Assembly (NCBI GenBank): GCA_019689695.1
Contig: JADGHA010000126.1
Coordinates: 1 to 9,872, forward strand
Direction of reading: 5' to 3'
Source of the DNA: Micromonosporaceae bacterium
GTDB lineage: Bacteria; Actinomycetota; Actinomycetes; Mycobacteriales; Micromonosporaceae
Length of the DNA: 9,872 nucleotides
Shown: one piece after another, positions 1 through 6,416 of the stretch
How the letters are laid out: each line of letters opens with the position of its first letter
How positions within the stretch are numbered: the first letter of the stretch is position 1
Notes under the pieces: generated by a model
What the model saw: only the letters and a program-made list of their open reading frames with translations
Told to the model about the DNA's origin: nothing
The model's database searches: none
Translations under genes and position numbers: made by a program

Positions 1-5
1 GTGCG

Positions 6-1640
6 ATGCTGGCGGGCCGGTACCGGCTGATCGAGGAGATCGCGCGGGGGGCGGTGGGCACGGTCTGGCGCGCCGTGGACGTCACCACCGACGAGCCGGT
101 CGCCGTCAAGCAGCTGCGGCGGGAGGCGGCCGGCCAGCCCGAGCTGGTCGAGGCCTTCCTGAGCGAGGCGGAGATCCTCGCCAAACTGGACCATCCGTCG
201 GTGGTCCGGCTGCGCGACTTCATCGACTCGGACGGCGAGCGGGCGCTGGTCATGGAGCTGGTCGACGGCGAGGACCTGCGCCGGCGCATCCGCCGGGACG
301 GTCCGCTACCCCCCGGTGTCGCCGCCAACGTGGTCGTCCAGGTCGCGGACGCGCTGGACTACCTGCACGGCCAGGGGGTGGCGCACGGCGATGTGAAGCC
401 GGGCAACCTGCTGGTGCCGGCGGACGGCGGGCCGGTGCGGCTGGCCGATTTCGGCGTGGCCCGCCGGGTCGGCGCGGCCGCGGAGGAGACGAGCCGCCCG
501 ACCCACGCCACCCCGGAGTACGTGGCTCCCGAGGTGGTCGCCGGCGCGCTCCCCGGGCCGGCCGCCGATGTGTACGCGCTGGGCATCGTCCTCTTCGAGC
601 TGTTGTGCGGGCGCAGCCCGTACCGGGGCGGGCCGCCCGCGGAGGTGCTCAGCCGCCACGCCAGCTGCTCGCCGGTGCCGCCGCCGGAGCTGCCGCCGGT
701 GGTGTGGCCGGTGATCGACGCGTGCCTGACGCGTGAGCCGGGACAGCGGCCGGCGGCCAGCGTGGTCGCCAGCCGGCTGCGGGACGTGGAGCCGGCGCTG
801 GACGGCATGCCGGCCCTGCCCGCGTTGCCTCCAGGGGCGGTCACCTGGTGGCCCCGGCCGGCATCCGCGACCACCGCGGTGGCCACCGCGCCGGTCTCCC
901 GCCACTCGCCGGCTCCGGCGTACCCGGGGCGGGCGGCGGCGGTCGCAGTGGCCAGTGTGCCGGATGACGACGACTACCAGGTGCCGGTGATCAGCGGGCC
1001 GCCGGTCGACGTGACGATGCACAGTGGACCGGCGTCGTCGCCGCTGCAGCCGTCTGCACCAGCGTTGGCCGGTCCGGACGACCGTCGCGGTGCCGGGAAG
1101 GGTCCGGCGCGGGTGCCGGAGAAGCGGGCGCGGCCTGCCCCACCGAGCCGCGGCACCCGCGGTCGGCGCGGTCGCCGGTTGGCCACCGCCGGCCTGAGCG
1201 CGGCGGGTGCCGCGCTGGTGGCCGCCCTGGCGGGCCTGGCCGCGGTGAACGAGCCGACCGTCGAGCCGCGCCCGGCCAGCCAGCCGGGAGCGGTGCCCGC
1301 CACCGCCGAGCCGGTCGCCGGCTTCCCGGGGCCGCCCATCCTTCCCGGTGCCGCCTCTCCACGTCCGTCCGCCGGCCGGACGCCGGGTCCGTCCGGCCCT
1401 GCGGCCGGTGCCACCGTCGCAGCCTCCGTCATCGAGGCGGCGCCCGGGCGGCCGAGCCTGCCGGCAGTGTCCGCGCCGGCGGTGACCCCGCCCGTGCGGG
1501 ACCGCTCGCCGCAAAGCGGCGCGTCGCGCGATCCCGGCCTGGTGTCGCTCGACTCTGCTCCGGTGTCGGTCGCCCCCGGCCCGTTGTCCGCGGGCGGCGG
1601 TGCCGTCCTGCCCGGCCAGCCGGTGGTCACCGGGAATTAA
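6..1640 (+). CDS. Membrane Ser/Thr protein kinase, HGD (non-RD) type
   Basis: A eukaryotic-like Ser/Thr kinase with a cytoplasmic catalytic domain (about residues 6-262), a Pro/Ala-rich linker (263-390), one membrane segment (392-414) preceded by a run of arginines, and a 130-residue Pro/Ala/Ser-rich outer tail. Visible motifs are the glycine loop (A13-R-G15-A-V-G18), VAVK with Lys35, the catalytic loop HGDVKPGN with Asp129, Lys131 and Asn134, DFG at 148-150 and APE at 174-176. The catalytic residues are intact, so activity is expected. Two things are odd: the Arg of HRD is Gly128, and the first Gly of the ATP loop is Ala13. No PASTA repeats are present, so the ligand of the outer region is unknown. 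The ATG at 6 fits the usual start just before GRYRL, but the frame is open to the window edge, so the true start could lie upstream. It is followed by 163 nt before the PadR gene. Confidence 0.9.
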   Translation: MLAGRYRLIEEIARGAVGTVWRAVDVTTDEPVAVKQLRREAAGQPELVEAFLSEAEILAKLDHPSVVRLRDFIDSDGERALVMELVDGEDLRRRIRRDGPLPPGVAANVVVQVADALDYLHGQGVAHGDVKPGNLLVPADGGPVRLADFGVARRVGAAAEETSRPTHATPEYVAPEVVAGALPGPAADVYALGIVLFELLCGRSPYRGGPPAEVLSRHASCSPVPPPELPPVVWPVIDACLTREPGQRPAASVVASRLRDVEPALDGMPALPALPPGAVTWWPRPASATTAVATAPVSRHSPAPAYPGRAAAVAVASVPDDDDYQVPVISGPPVDVTMHSGPASSPLQPSAPALAGPDDRRGAGKGPARVPEKRARPAPPSRGTRGRRGRRLATAGLSAAGAALVAALAGLAAVNEPTVEPRPASQPGAVPATAEPVAGFPGPPILPGAASPRPSAGRTPGPSGPAAGATVAASVIEAAPGRPSLPAVSAPAVTPPVRDRSPQSGASRDPGLVSLDSAPVSVAPGPLSAGGGAVLPGQPVVTGN

Positions 1641-1697
1641 CGGACGAAGTGGCACAAAACTCCGGCCCCGTCGCGCAGCGTGTCGAATCCTTCCCGG

Positions 1698-1716
1698 ACT
1701 GTCTGTCACGGACAGT
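1698..1716. repeat. Inverted repeat upstream of the PadR gene
   Basis: ACTGTC (1698-1703) and GACAGT (1711-1716) form a perfect 6-bp inverted repeat around a 7-nt centre. An alternative fold, CTGTC-ACG-GACAG, lies at 1703-1715. It sits between the kinase stop and the regulator start, 88 nt before the latter, in locally less GC-rich DNA. It could be an operator bound by the PadR protein itself, since autoregulation is common in that family, or a weak terminator for the kinase gene. There is no T-run after it. Confidence 0.35.
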
Positions 1717-1797
1717 GCATTGTGGAACCGTTAAGCAAGATCAAACCACAGTGGATTCTGCTAAATCCTGGACGCCGCGCCGCCGAAGTGGCAGCGT

Positions 1798-1802
1798 GGA
1801 GG
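1798..1802 (+). promoter_or_regulatory. Ribosome-binding site very close to the PadR start
   Basis: GGAGG lies only 1 nt before the ATG at 1804, whereas 5-9 nt is normal. No in-frame alternative start with better spacing was found, and the N-terminus reads like the usual start of this family. Initiation may therefore be inefficient or use a different signal. Confidence 0.5.
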
Positions 1803-1803
1803 T

Positions 1804-2319
1804 ATGGCGGATACAGGAATCAACCCGACCGCGGCAGCCCTGCTCGGGCTGCTGCACGAAGGACCGATGACCGGCGGCCAGTTGATGGCCGCCGCCGAGA
1901 AGCGGCTGGGGCCGTACTGGTCGATGACCCGCAGCCAGGTCTACCGCGAGCTGCCGGCGCTGGCCCAGCAGGGGTACGTGAAGATGGGCAAGCCCGGGCC
2001 GCGCTCCAGCCAGCCGTACTCGATCACCCCGGCCGGCAAGCGGACCTTCCTGCGCTGGCTGTCCGAGCCGCCCGGCCGGGACGCGCTGCGCAACCCGATC
2101 GCGCTGCGGGTCGCCTTCGGGGACAAGCACTCCGCGGCGCAGCTGCGCCAGCTGTACGAGAACGCCACCGCGTACCACAGCGAGGCCCTCGCGAAGGTGC
2201 GGGAGCAGGCCAAGGAGGCCAAGAAGGACGGCGACGACTACACCAGCGCCGCGCTGGAGTTCGCCATCGCCTACCACCGCGCCGCCCTCAGCTGGCTGAA
2301 GTCGGCCCCGGGCAAGTGA
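1804..2319 (+). CDS. PadR-family transcriptional regulator
   Basis: A 171-residue DNA-binding protein with an N-terminal winged helix (about residues 9-87) and a C-terminal helical, charged dimerisation region (about 95-171), the layout of PadR proteins with a Vir_act_alpha_C-like tail. Diagnostic stretches are LLGLLHEGPMTGGQL, then SQVYRELPALAQQGYVK for the recognition helix, then the wing region SSQPYSITPAGKRTFLRWL. The family usually represses a nearby transporter or enzyme gene and is released by small ligands. No such target gene is adjacent here, so its regulon is unknown. The ATG at 1804 is chosen because MADTGINPTAAALLGLL looks like the family's usual start, although the ribosome-binding site is unusually close. 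The gene is monocistronic: an inverted repeat lies upstream and a strong hairpin follows 4 nt after the stop codon. Confidence 0.9.
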   Translation: MADTGINPTAAALLGLLHEGPMTGGQLMAAAEKRLGPYWSMTRSQVYRELPALAQQGYVKMGKPGPRSSQPYSITPAGKRTFLRWLSEPPGRDALRNPIALRVAFGDKHSAAQLRQLYENATAYHSEALAKVREQAKEAKKDGDDYTSAALEFAIAYHRAALSWLKSAPGK

Positions 2320-2323
2320 CGGG

Positions 2324-2355
2324 GGGTGGCTGGCGCTCCCGGAGGCCAGCCACCC
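2324..2355 (+). terminator. Strong hairpin terminator after the PadR gene
   Basis: GGGTGGCTGGC (2324-2334) pairs perfectly with GCCAGCCACCC (2345-2355) across a 10-nt loop. It starts 4 nt after the stop codon. There is no T-run, as is common for actinobacterial hairpin terminators. It separates the regulator from prfB. Confidence 0.75.
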
Positions 2356-2402
2356 TGTGCGACGCTGCGCGGCGCCACCGCAAGCGCCGCGGTCGTAGCG
2401 GT

Positions 2403-2408
2403 TACTCT
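2403..2408 (+). promoter_or_regulatory. -10 box of a likely leaderless prfB promoter
   Basis: TACTCT fits the actinobacterial TAnnnT -10 pattern and ends 8 nt before the GTG at 2417, which would place transcription start at or within about 2 nt of the start codon. No Shine-Dalgarno sequence precedes the GTG. No clear -35 box is visible. Confidence 0.55.
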
Positions 2409-2416
2409 TGAACACT

Positions 2417-3535
2417 GTGACCGCCGCCGACTACGCCGAACAGCTCAAGCACCTCGACGCCACGCTGCGCAACGTCGAGGGCGTCCTCGACCTGGACCGC
2501 CTGCGCCGGGACAAGGCCGAGCTGGAGCGGGCGGCGGCCCAGCCCGACCTCTGGGAGGACCAGGCGCGGGCGCAGGAGGTCACGTCACGGCTGTCCTACG
2601 TCAGCGGTGAGATCCGCCGGCTGGAGCGGCTGCGCTCGCGGCTGGACGACGCGTTCGTCCTGCTCGAGCTGGCCGAGTCGGAGGGTGACGCGGCGTCCCT
2701 GGCCGAGGTCGGGACCGAGCTGGGCGCGCTGCGCAAGGCGATCGACGAGCTGGAGATCCGGACGCTGCTGTCCGGCGAGTACGACGCCCGCGAGGCACTG
2801 GTGGCGATCCGGGCCGGCGCCGGCGGGGTGGACGCGGCCGACTTCGCCGAGATGCTGCTGCGGATGTACCTGCGCTGGGCCGAGCGGCACGGCTACCCGA
2901 CCGAGGTCTACGACACCTCCTACGCCGAGGAGGCCGGCCTCAAGTCGGCCACCTTCGCGGTCAAGGCGCCGTACTCGTACGGCACCCTCTCCGTCGAGGC
3001 GGGCACCCACCGGTTGGTGCGGATCAGCCCGTTCGACAACCAGGGCCGGCGGCAGACCAGCTTCGCCGGTGTGGAGGTGCTGCCGGTCGTCGAGCAGACC
3101 GACCACATCGAGATCCCGGAGAACGAGATCCGGGTGGACGTGTTCCGCTCCTCCGGCCCGGGTGGACAGAGCGTGAACACCACCGACTCGGCGGTGCGCA
3201 TCACCCACCTGCCCACCGGCATCGTGGTCACCTGCCAGAACGAGAAGTCCCAGCTGCAGAACAAGGCGTCGGCGATGCGGGTGCTGCAGGCCCGGCTGCT
3301 GGAGCGCAAGCGGCAGGAGGAGCAGGCCAAGATGCAGGGGCTCAAGACCGACGCCGCCGGGTCGTGGGGGGACCAGATGCGTTCGTACGTCCTGCACCCG
3401 TACCAGATGGTGAAGGACCTGCGGACCGAGTACGAGACCGGCAACCCGGCCGCGGTCTTCGACGGGGAGCTGGACGGCTTCATCGAGGCCGGCATCCGGT
3501 GGCGCAAGCAGCAGCAGCTGGCGGGGCAAAAGTAG
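2417..3535 (+). CDS. prfB: Peptide chain release factor 2 (RF2)
   Basis: RF2 recognises UGA and UAA in the ribosomal A site and triggers hydrolysis of peptidyl-tRNA. The 372-residue product has a helical N-terminal domain, the stop-codon-reading SPF motif at residues 204-206 within RISPFDNQ, and the catalytic GGQ motif at 249-251 within SSGPGGQSVNTTDSAVR. SPF, rather than PxT, identifies RF2 instead of RF1. Length is normal for the family. GTG 2417 is chosen over the in-frame TTG at 2408 because the TTG overlaps the -10 box and would not be in a leaderless transcript. The reading frame is uninterrupted, so the autoregulatory +1 frameshift known from E. coli prfB is absent. ftsE follows after 54 nt. 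The order prfB-ftsE-ftsX-smpB is conserved in actinobacteria. Confidence 0.97.
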   Translation: MTAADYAEQLKHLDATLRNVEGVLDLDRLRRDKAELERAAAQPDLWEDQARAQEVTSRLSYVSGEIRRLERLRSRLDDAFVLLELAESEGDAASLAEVGTELGALRKAIDELEIRTLLSGEYDAREALVAIRAGAGGVDAADFAEMLLRMYLRWAERHGYPTEVYDTSYAEEAGLKSATFAVKAPYSYGTLSVEAGTHRLVRISPFDNQGRRQTSFAGVEVLPVVEQTDHIEIPENEIRVDVFRSSGPGGQSVNTTDSAVRITHLPTGIVVTCQNEKSQLQNKASAMRVLQARLLERKRQEEQAKMQGLKTDAAGSWGDQMRSYVLHPYQMVKDLRTEYETGNPAAVFDGELDGFIEAGIRWRKQQQLAGQK

Positions 3536-3553
3536 GCTATCCGGACACCCCGC

Positions 3554-3581
3554 TTGGCGATCCAGTCACGCCGCGTAGACT
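3554..3581 (+). promoter_or_regulatory. Promoter of ftsE, probably leaderless
   Basis: A -35-like TTGGCG (3554-3559), a 16-nt spacer and a -10 TAGACT (3576-3581) end 8 nt before the ftsE GTG at 3590. No ribosome-binding site lies before that GTG, so the transcript probably begins at the start codon. It lies just after the prfB stop codon, so ftsE may be expressed independently of prfB. Confidence 0.65.
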
Positions 3582-3589
3582 CTCCACCC

Positions 3590-4270
3590 GTGATTGCGCT
3601 GGAACAGGTGACGAAGACCTATCCCAAGGCCTCCCGACCCTCCCTGGACAACGTGACGGTCTCGATCGAGAAGGGGGAGTTCGTCTTCTTCATCGGGCCG
3701 TCGGGTTCGGGCAAGTCCACCTTCATCAAGCTGCTGCTGCACGAGATCACGCCGACCCGCGGCAAGGTATATGTGAACAACCGGGACGTAACCACCATGC
3801 GGTCCTGGAAGATCCCGGCGTTCCGCCGGTCGATCGGCTGCGTGTTCCAGGACTTCCGGCTGCTGCCCAACCGGACGGCGTACGAGAACGTGGCGTTCGC
3901 CCTCGAGGTGATCGGCAAGTCCAAGGCGGTCGCCCGCCGGGTCGTGCCCGAGGTGCTGGAGCTGGTCGGCCTCGGCGGCAAGGAGCACCGCTACCCGCAC
4001 GAGCTGTCCGGCGGTGAGCAGCAGCGGGTCGCGGTTGCCCGCGCCTTCGTCAACCGGCCACTGATCCTGCTCGCCGACGAGCCGACCGGAAACCTCGACC
4101 CGGACACCTCGATCGAGATCATGCGGCTGCTCGACCGGATCAACCGCACCGGCACCACGGTCGTGATGGTGACCCACGACTCGAACATCGTGAACCAGAT
4201 GCGCCGCCGGGTCGTAGAGATCGAGAGCGGCCGGATCGTTCGCGACCAGCCGCGCGGCGTCTACGGCTAG
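3590..4270 (+). CDS. ftsE: Cell division ATP-binding protein FtsE
   Basis: FtsE is the cytoplasmic ATPase of the FtsEX complex, which uses ATP to activate cell-wall hydrolases at the division site through FtsX rather than to transport a substrate. The 226-residue protein carries Walker A GPSGSGKST (36-44, Lys42), the Q-loop CVFQDFRLL, the ABC signature LSGGEQQR (139-146), Walker B with Asp163-Glu164 in LLADEPTGNLDP, and the switch His196 in VTHD. The GTG start gives the family-typical MIALEQVTKTY; extending to the in-frame ATG at 3554 would add 12 residues not expected in the family. ftsX follows after an unusually long 108-nt gap. No hydrolase partner gene is adjacent. Confidence 0.97.
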   Translation: MIALEQVTKTYPKASRPSLDNVTVSIEKGEFVFFIGPSGSGKSTFIKLLLHEITPTRGKVYVNNRDVTTMRSWKIPAFRRSIGCVFQDFRLLPNRTAYENVAFALEVIGKSKAVARRVVPEVLELVGLGGKEHRYPHELSGGEQQRVAVARAFVNRPLILLADEPTGNLDPDTSIEIMRLLDRINRTGTTVVMVTHDSNIVNQMRRRVVEIESGRIVRDQPRGVYG

Positions 4271-4378
4271 CGCACCGTCCAGCGGTCACTGGTCAAACCA
4301 CCATAAATCCACCCACCGCCTTCGCACCCCGTCCGCAAGGCCCCGAACCACTCTCGCGGAGATCCGGAAGGAACCCCG

Positions 4379-5257
4379 ATGCAGCGCGCGAAGTACGTCC
4401 TGACAGAAGTCCTCGTCGGGCTCTGGCGTAACGTCTCCATGACCATCGCCATGATCATCACGATGGGTGTCTCGCTGTTCATGCTGGGCGCAGCGACGCT
4501 GACCTACCTTCAGGTCAACGACATGAAGGACTTCTACTACGACAAGGTCCAGATCAGCATTTACCTGAAGAAGGACGTCACCGACGCGCAGAAGGCCAAC
4601 CTGGACTCCGCACTCAGCGACGACCCGCTGGTCAAGGACCACTTCTACGAGTCGCGGGAGACGGCGTACGAGCGCTTCAAGGAGCAGTTCCGGGACGCGC
4701 CGGACCTGGTCAACTCGGTCAAGCCGGACTCCATGCCCGAGTCGTTCCGGATCAGCCTGAAGGATCCGGAGCGGGTCGCCGAGATCGACAAGAAGTACCA
4801 CGGGGTGGAGGGGATCGACCAGATCGTCGACCAGAAGGACCTGCTCGGGAAGGTCTTCTCGATCCTGGGTTCGGCGCAGACGACCGCCCTGATCGCGGCG
4901 CTGGTGATGGCGGTGGCCGCACTGCTGCTGGTCCTGAACCAGATCCAGGTCGCCGCGTACAGCAAGCGCCGCGAGGTGGCGGTGATGAAGCTGGTCGGCG
5001 CCTCGAACTGGTTCATCCAGGCGCCGTTCGTGCTGGAGGCGGTGGCCGCCGCGCTGATCGGCAGCGTCCTGGCGTTCCTGCTGCTCGTGGCCGGCAAGAT
5101 CGTTCTGATCGACGGGTCGCTGAAGGACCTGACCCAGTACCTCACGCCGCTGTCCTGGACCAAGGTCATCCTGATGTTCCCGCTGATGGCGGCGGTCGGC
5201 TCGGCGGTGAGCGCGATCACCGGCTGGATCACGCTGCGCTTCTACCTGCGCGTCTAG
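4379..5257 (+). CDS. ftsX: Cell division membrane protein FtsX
   Basis: FtsX is the membrane subunit partnered with FtsE. The 292-residue protein shows the classic four-segment topology: TM1 about 21-44, a large outer domain about 45-165, then TM2 about 167-188, TM3 about 218-244 and TM4 about 262-285. The outer domain is the part that binds peptidoglycan hydrolases or their adaptors in studied species. The cytoplasmic stretch KRREVAVMKLVGAS (196-209) is a strongly conserved family element and the likely coupling region to FtsE. The ATG at 4379 has a good ribosome-binding site, GGAAGGAA, 5 nt upstream. A perfect 11-bp hairpin 78 nt after the stop probably ends the transcript before smpB. Confidence 0.96.
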   Translation: MQRAKYVLTEVLVGLWRNVSMTIAMIITMGVSLFMLGAATLTYLQVNDMKDFYYDKVQISIYLKKDVTDAQKANLDSALSDDPLVKDHFYESRETAYERFKEQFRDAPDLVNSVKPDSMPESFRISLKDPERVAEIDKKYHGVEGIDQIVDQKDLLGKVFSILGSAQTTALIAALVMAVAALLLVLNQIQVAAYSKRREVAVMKLVGASNWFIQAPFVLEAVAAALIGSVLAFLLLVAGKIVLIDGSLKDLTQYLTPLSWTKVILMFPLMAAVGSAVSAITGWITLRFYLRV

Positions 5258-5335
5258 CGCATCGGGCCGGCATGGCCCCGGGCAGCGTGGCGACCTTGCC
5301 GCCCACCACCCCTGTTGCCGGCCAAGTAGACGTTG

Positions 5336-5373
5336 GGGGCAGGGCAGGCCTGACGAAGGGCTTGCCCTGCCCC
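5336..5373 (+). terminator. Hairpin terminator between ftsX and smpB
   Basis: GGGGCAGGGCA (5336-5346) pairs perfectly with TGCCCTGCCCC (5363-5373) over a 16-nt loop that can itself pair CCT with AGG. The tail has little T enrichment. Its location, after ftsX and before the likely smpB promoter, suits a transcription terminator. An 8-bp inverted repeat GGCCGGCA/TGCCGGCC also lies in the preceding 80 nt. Confidence 0.7.
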
Positions 5374-5411
5374 GGCCTGTTATCGCAGCGGTCGGCGCTC
5401 ACCGCTCGCGG

Positions 5412-5417
5412 TAGCAT
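5412..5417 (+). promoter_or_regulatory. Candidate -10 box for smpB
   Basis: TAGCAT fits TAnnnT and lies 36 nt before the smpB start, downstream of the ftsX hairpin. Spacing allows a short leader holding the ribosome-binding site. No convincing -35 box is visible. Confidence 0.45.
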
Positions 5418-5453
5418 TGCCAGGCTGTGGGCCGGACCAGGGAGGGGTAGGGC

Positions 5454-5930
5454 ATGCCGAGGGAGAAGGGGCGCAAGGTCGTCGCCTCCAACCGCAAGGC
5501 GCGCCACAACTACACCATCCTCGACACGTACGAGGCAGGCGTCGCCCTCACCGGCACCGAGGTCAAGTCGCTGCGGGCCGGCCGGGCCTCGCTCGTCGAC
5601 GCGTTCGGTCAGGTCAAGGACGGCGAAATCTACCTGTATGGGATGCACATCCCGGAGTACGCCCAAGGCACCTGGACCAACCATGAGCCGCGCCGGGCCC
5701 GGAAGCTGCTGCTCAAGCGGCAGGAGATCGACCGGCTGGTCGGGAAGGTGCAGGAGAGCGGGCTGACCCTGGTCCCGCTGTCGATCTACTTCTCCGACGG
5801 CTGGGCCAAGGTCGAGCTCGGCCTGGCGCGCGGCAAGCGGTCCTACGACAAGCGCCAGGACCTGGCGAAACGGGACGCTGAGCGGGAAATCAGCCGCGCC
5901 CTGGGCCGGCGCCACAAGGGCATGGAGTGA
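5454..5930 (+). CDS. smpB: SsrA-binding protein SmpB
   Basis: SmpB binds the tRNA-like end of tmRNA and delivers it to ribosomes stalled on broken mRNAs. The 158-residue length is normal. The beta-barrel core is recognisable from ASNRKARHNYTILDTYEAG, LTGTEVKSLRAGRASL, and YGMHIPEYAQGTW with NHEPRRARKLLL. The C-terminal part, KRSYDKRQDLAKRDAERE, is the basic tail that becomes helical in the empty mRNA channel. The ATG at 5454 has GGAGG 8 nt upstream. The tmRNA gene itself begins 79 nt after the stop, so both parts of the rescue system lie side by side on the same strand. A possible 7-codon upstream frame ends between the ribosome-binding site and the start. Confidence 0.97.
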   Translation: MPREKGRKVVASNRKARHNYTILDTYEAGVALTGTEVKSLRAGRASLVDAFGQVKDGEIYLYGMHIPEYAQGTWTNHEPRRARKLLLKRQEIDRLVGKVQESGLTLVPLSIYFSDGWAKVELGLARGKRSYDKRQDLAKRDAEREISRALGRRHKGME

Positions 5931-5953
5931 CCGGCCAGGGCCTGGCAATGGGA

Positions 5954-5982
5954 ATGACGGCCGGGGTCCGACGCGTTAGGCT
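5954..5982 (+). promoter_or_regulatory. Promoter of ssrA (tmRNA)
   Basis: A -35-like ATGACG (5954-5959), a 17-nt spacer and a -10 TAGGCT (5977-5982) predict transcription start near 5989. That would give a precursor with about 20 nt of 5' leader, to be removed by RNase P before the mature end at 6010. Confidence 0.55.
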
Positions 5983-6009
5983 TGACTGTCCACGGGACAA
6001 CTCACGCAT

Positions 6010-6383
6010 GGGGGTGACAGGTTTCGACTTCGTACGTTGCGGCAGGGGAAGCGAGCCGAGGAAGCCGACGTCGTCTCGATAATCGTCGTCGGGAACCAAT
6101 AAGCGCCAACGCTAAGCGCGCTGACTTCGCTCTCGCCGCCTGAGGCGGGTAGCGAGTCTGTCGGTCTGGGATCGCCTTCGGCCCAGCAACCGGCATCGGT
6201 GAGAAGGCTGGCCAATCGAGCCCGGTCGCGGGGCTCGAGCGGCGAGATCAATCAGCGACTGGGCCCGTCACATCGACTCGCTCGCGTGATCGGTGGGGCC
6301 GAGTAGAGGCATAGCGAGCTGCGCTCGGAGAAGCCCTGGCAAAGCGGCGAAGGACCCGGGTTCGATTCCCGGCACCTCCACCA
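6010..6383 (+). ncRNA. ssrA: Transfer-messenger RNA (tmRNA)
   Basis: tmRNA acts first as an alanyl-tRNA and then as a short mRNA to free stalled ribosomes and mark the unfinished protein for degradation. The mature 374-nt molecule is bounded by an acceptor stem in which GGGGGTG (6010-6016) pairs with CACCTCC (6373-6379), followed by A73 and an encoded CCA (6381-6383). The third pair is G-U, the identity element for alanyl-tRNA synthetase. The T arm is clear, CCGGG-TTCGATT-CCCGG, and the 5' part starts with the usual TGACAGGTTTCGACTTCG. A tag reading frame lies at 6105-6143 and several GC-rich helices suitable for the pseudoknots follow. It lies 79 nt after smpB. Confidence 0.97.
6105..6143 (+). 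other. tmRNA proteolysis tag reading frame
   Basis: The resume codon GCC (6105) opens a 12-codon frame encoding ANAKRADFALAA, stopped by TGA (6141-6143) with a second in-frame stop TAG at 6150-6152. The ending ALAA is the normal degradation signal recognised by ClpXP-type proteases. The stop codon sits in the loop of a CGCC-TGA-GGCG helix. Confidence 0.93.
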
Positions 6384-6389
6384 CCACGG

Positions 6390-6416
6390 ACGCCCCGACC
6401 ATCCGGTCCGGGGCGT
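6390..6416 (+). terminator. Hairpin terminator of ssrA
   Basis: ACGCCCCG+ACC (6390-6400) pairs with GGT+CGGGGCGT (6405-6416) around the loop ATCC, leaving one bulged C. It begins 7 nt after the mature tmRNA end. Only a weak T/C-rich tail follows. Confidence 0.75.

Noticed and set aside
306..1709. 467-codon minus-strand frame opposite the kinase
   Set aside because: Low-complexity Arg/Gly-rich translation typical of the opposite strand of high-GC genes; the plus strand has clear kinase motifs.
2408..2410. TTG as the prfB start
   Set aside because: It overlaps the -10 box TACTCT; GTG 2417 fits the leaderless spacing.
1680..2411. 243-codon plus-strand frame over the PadR gene
   Set aside because: Out-of-frame shadow, Arg/Ala-rich with no recognisable domain.
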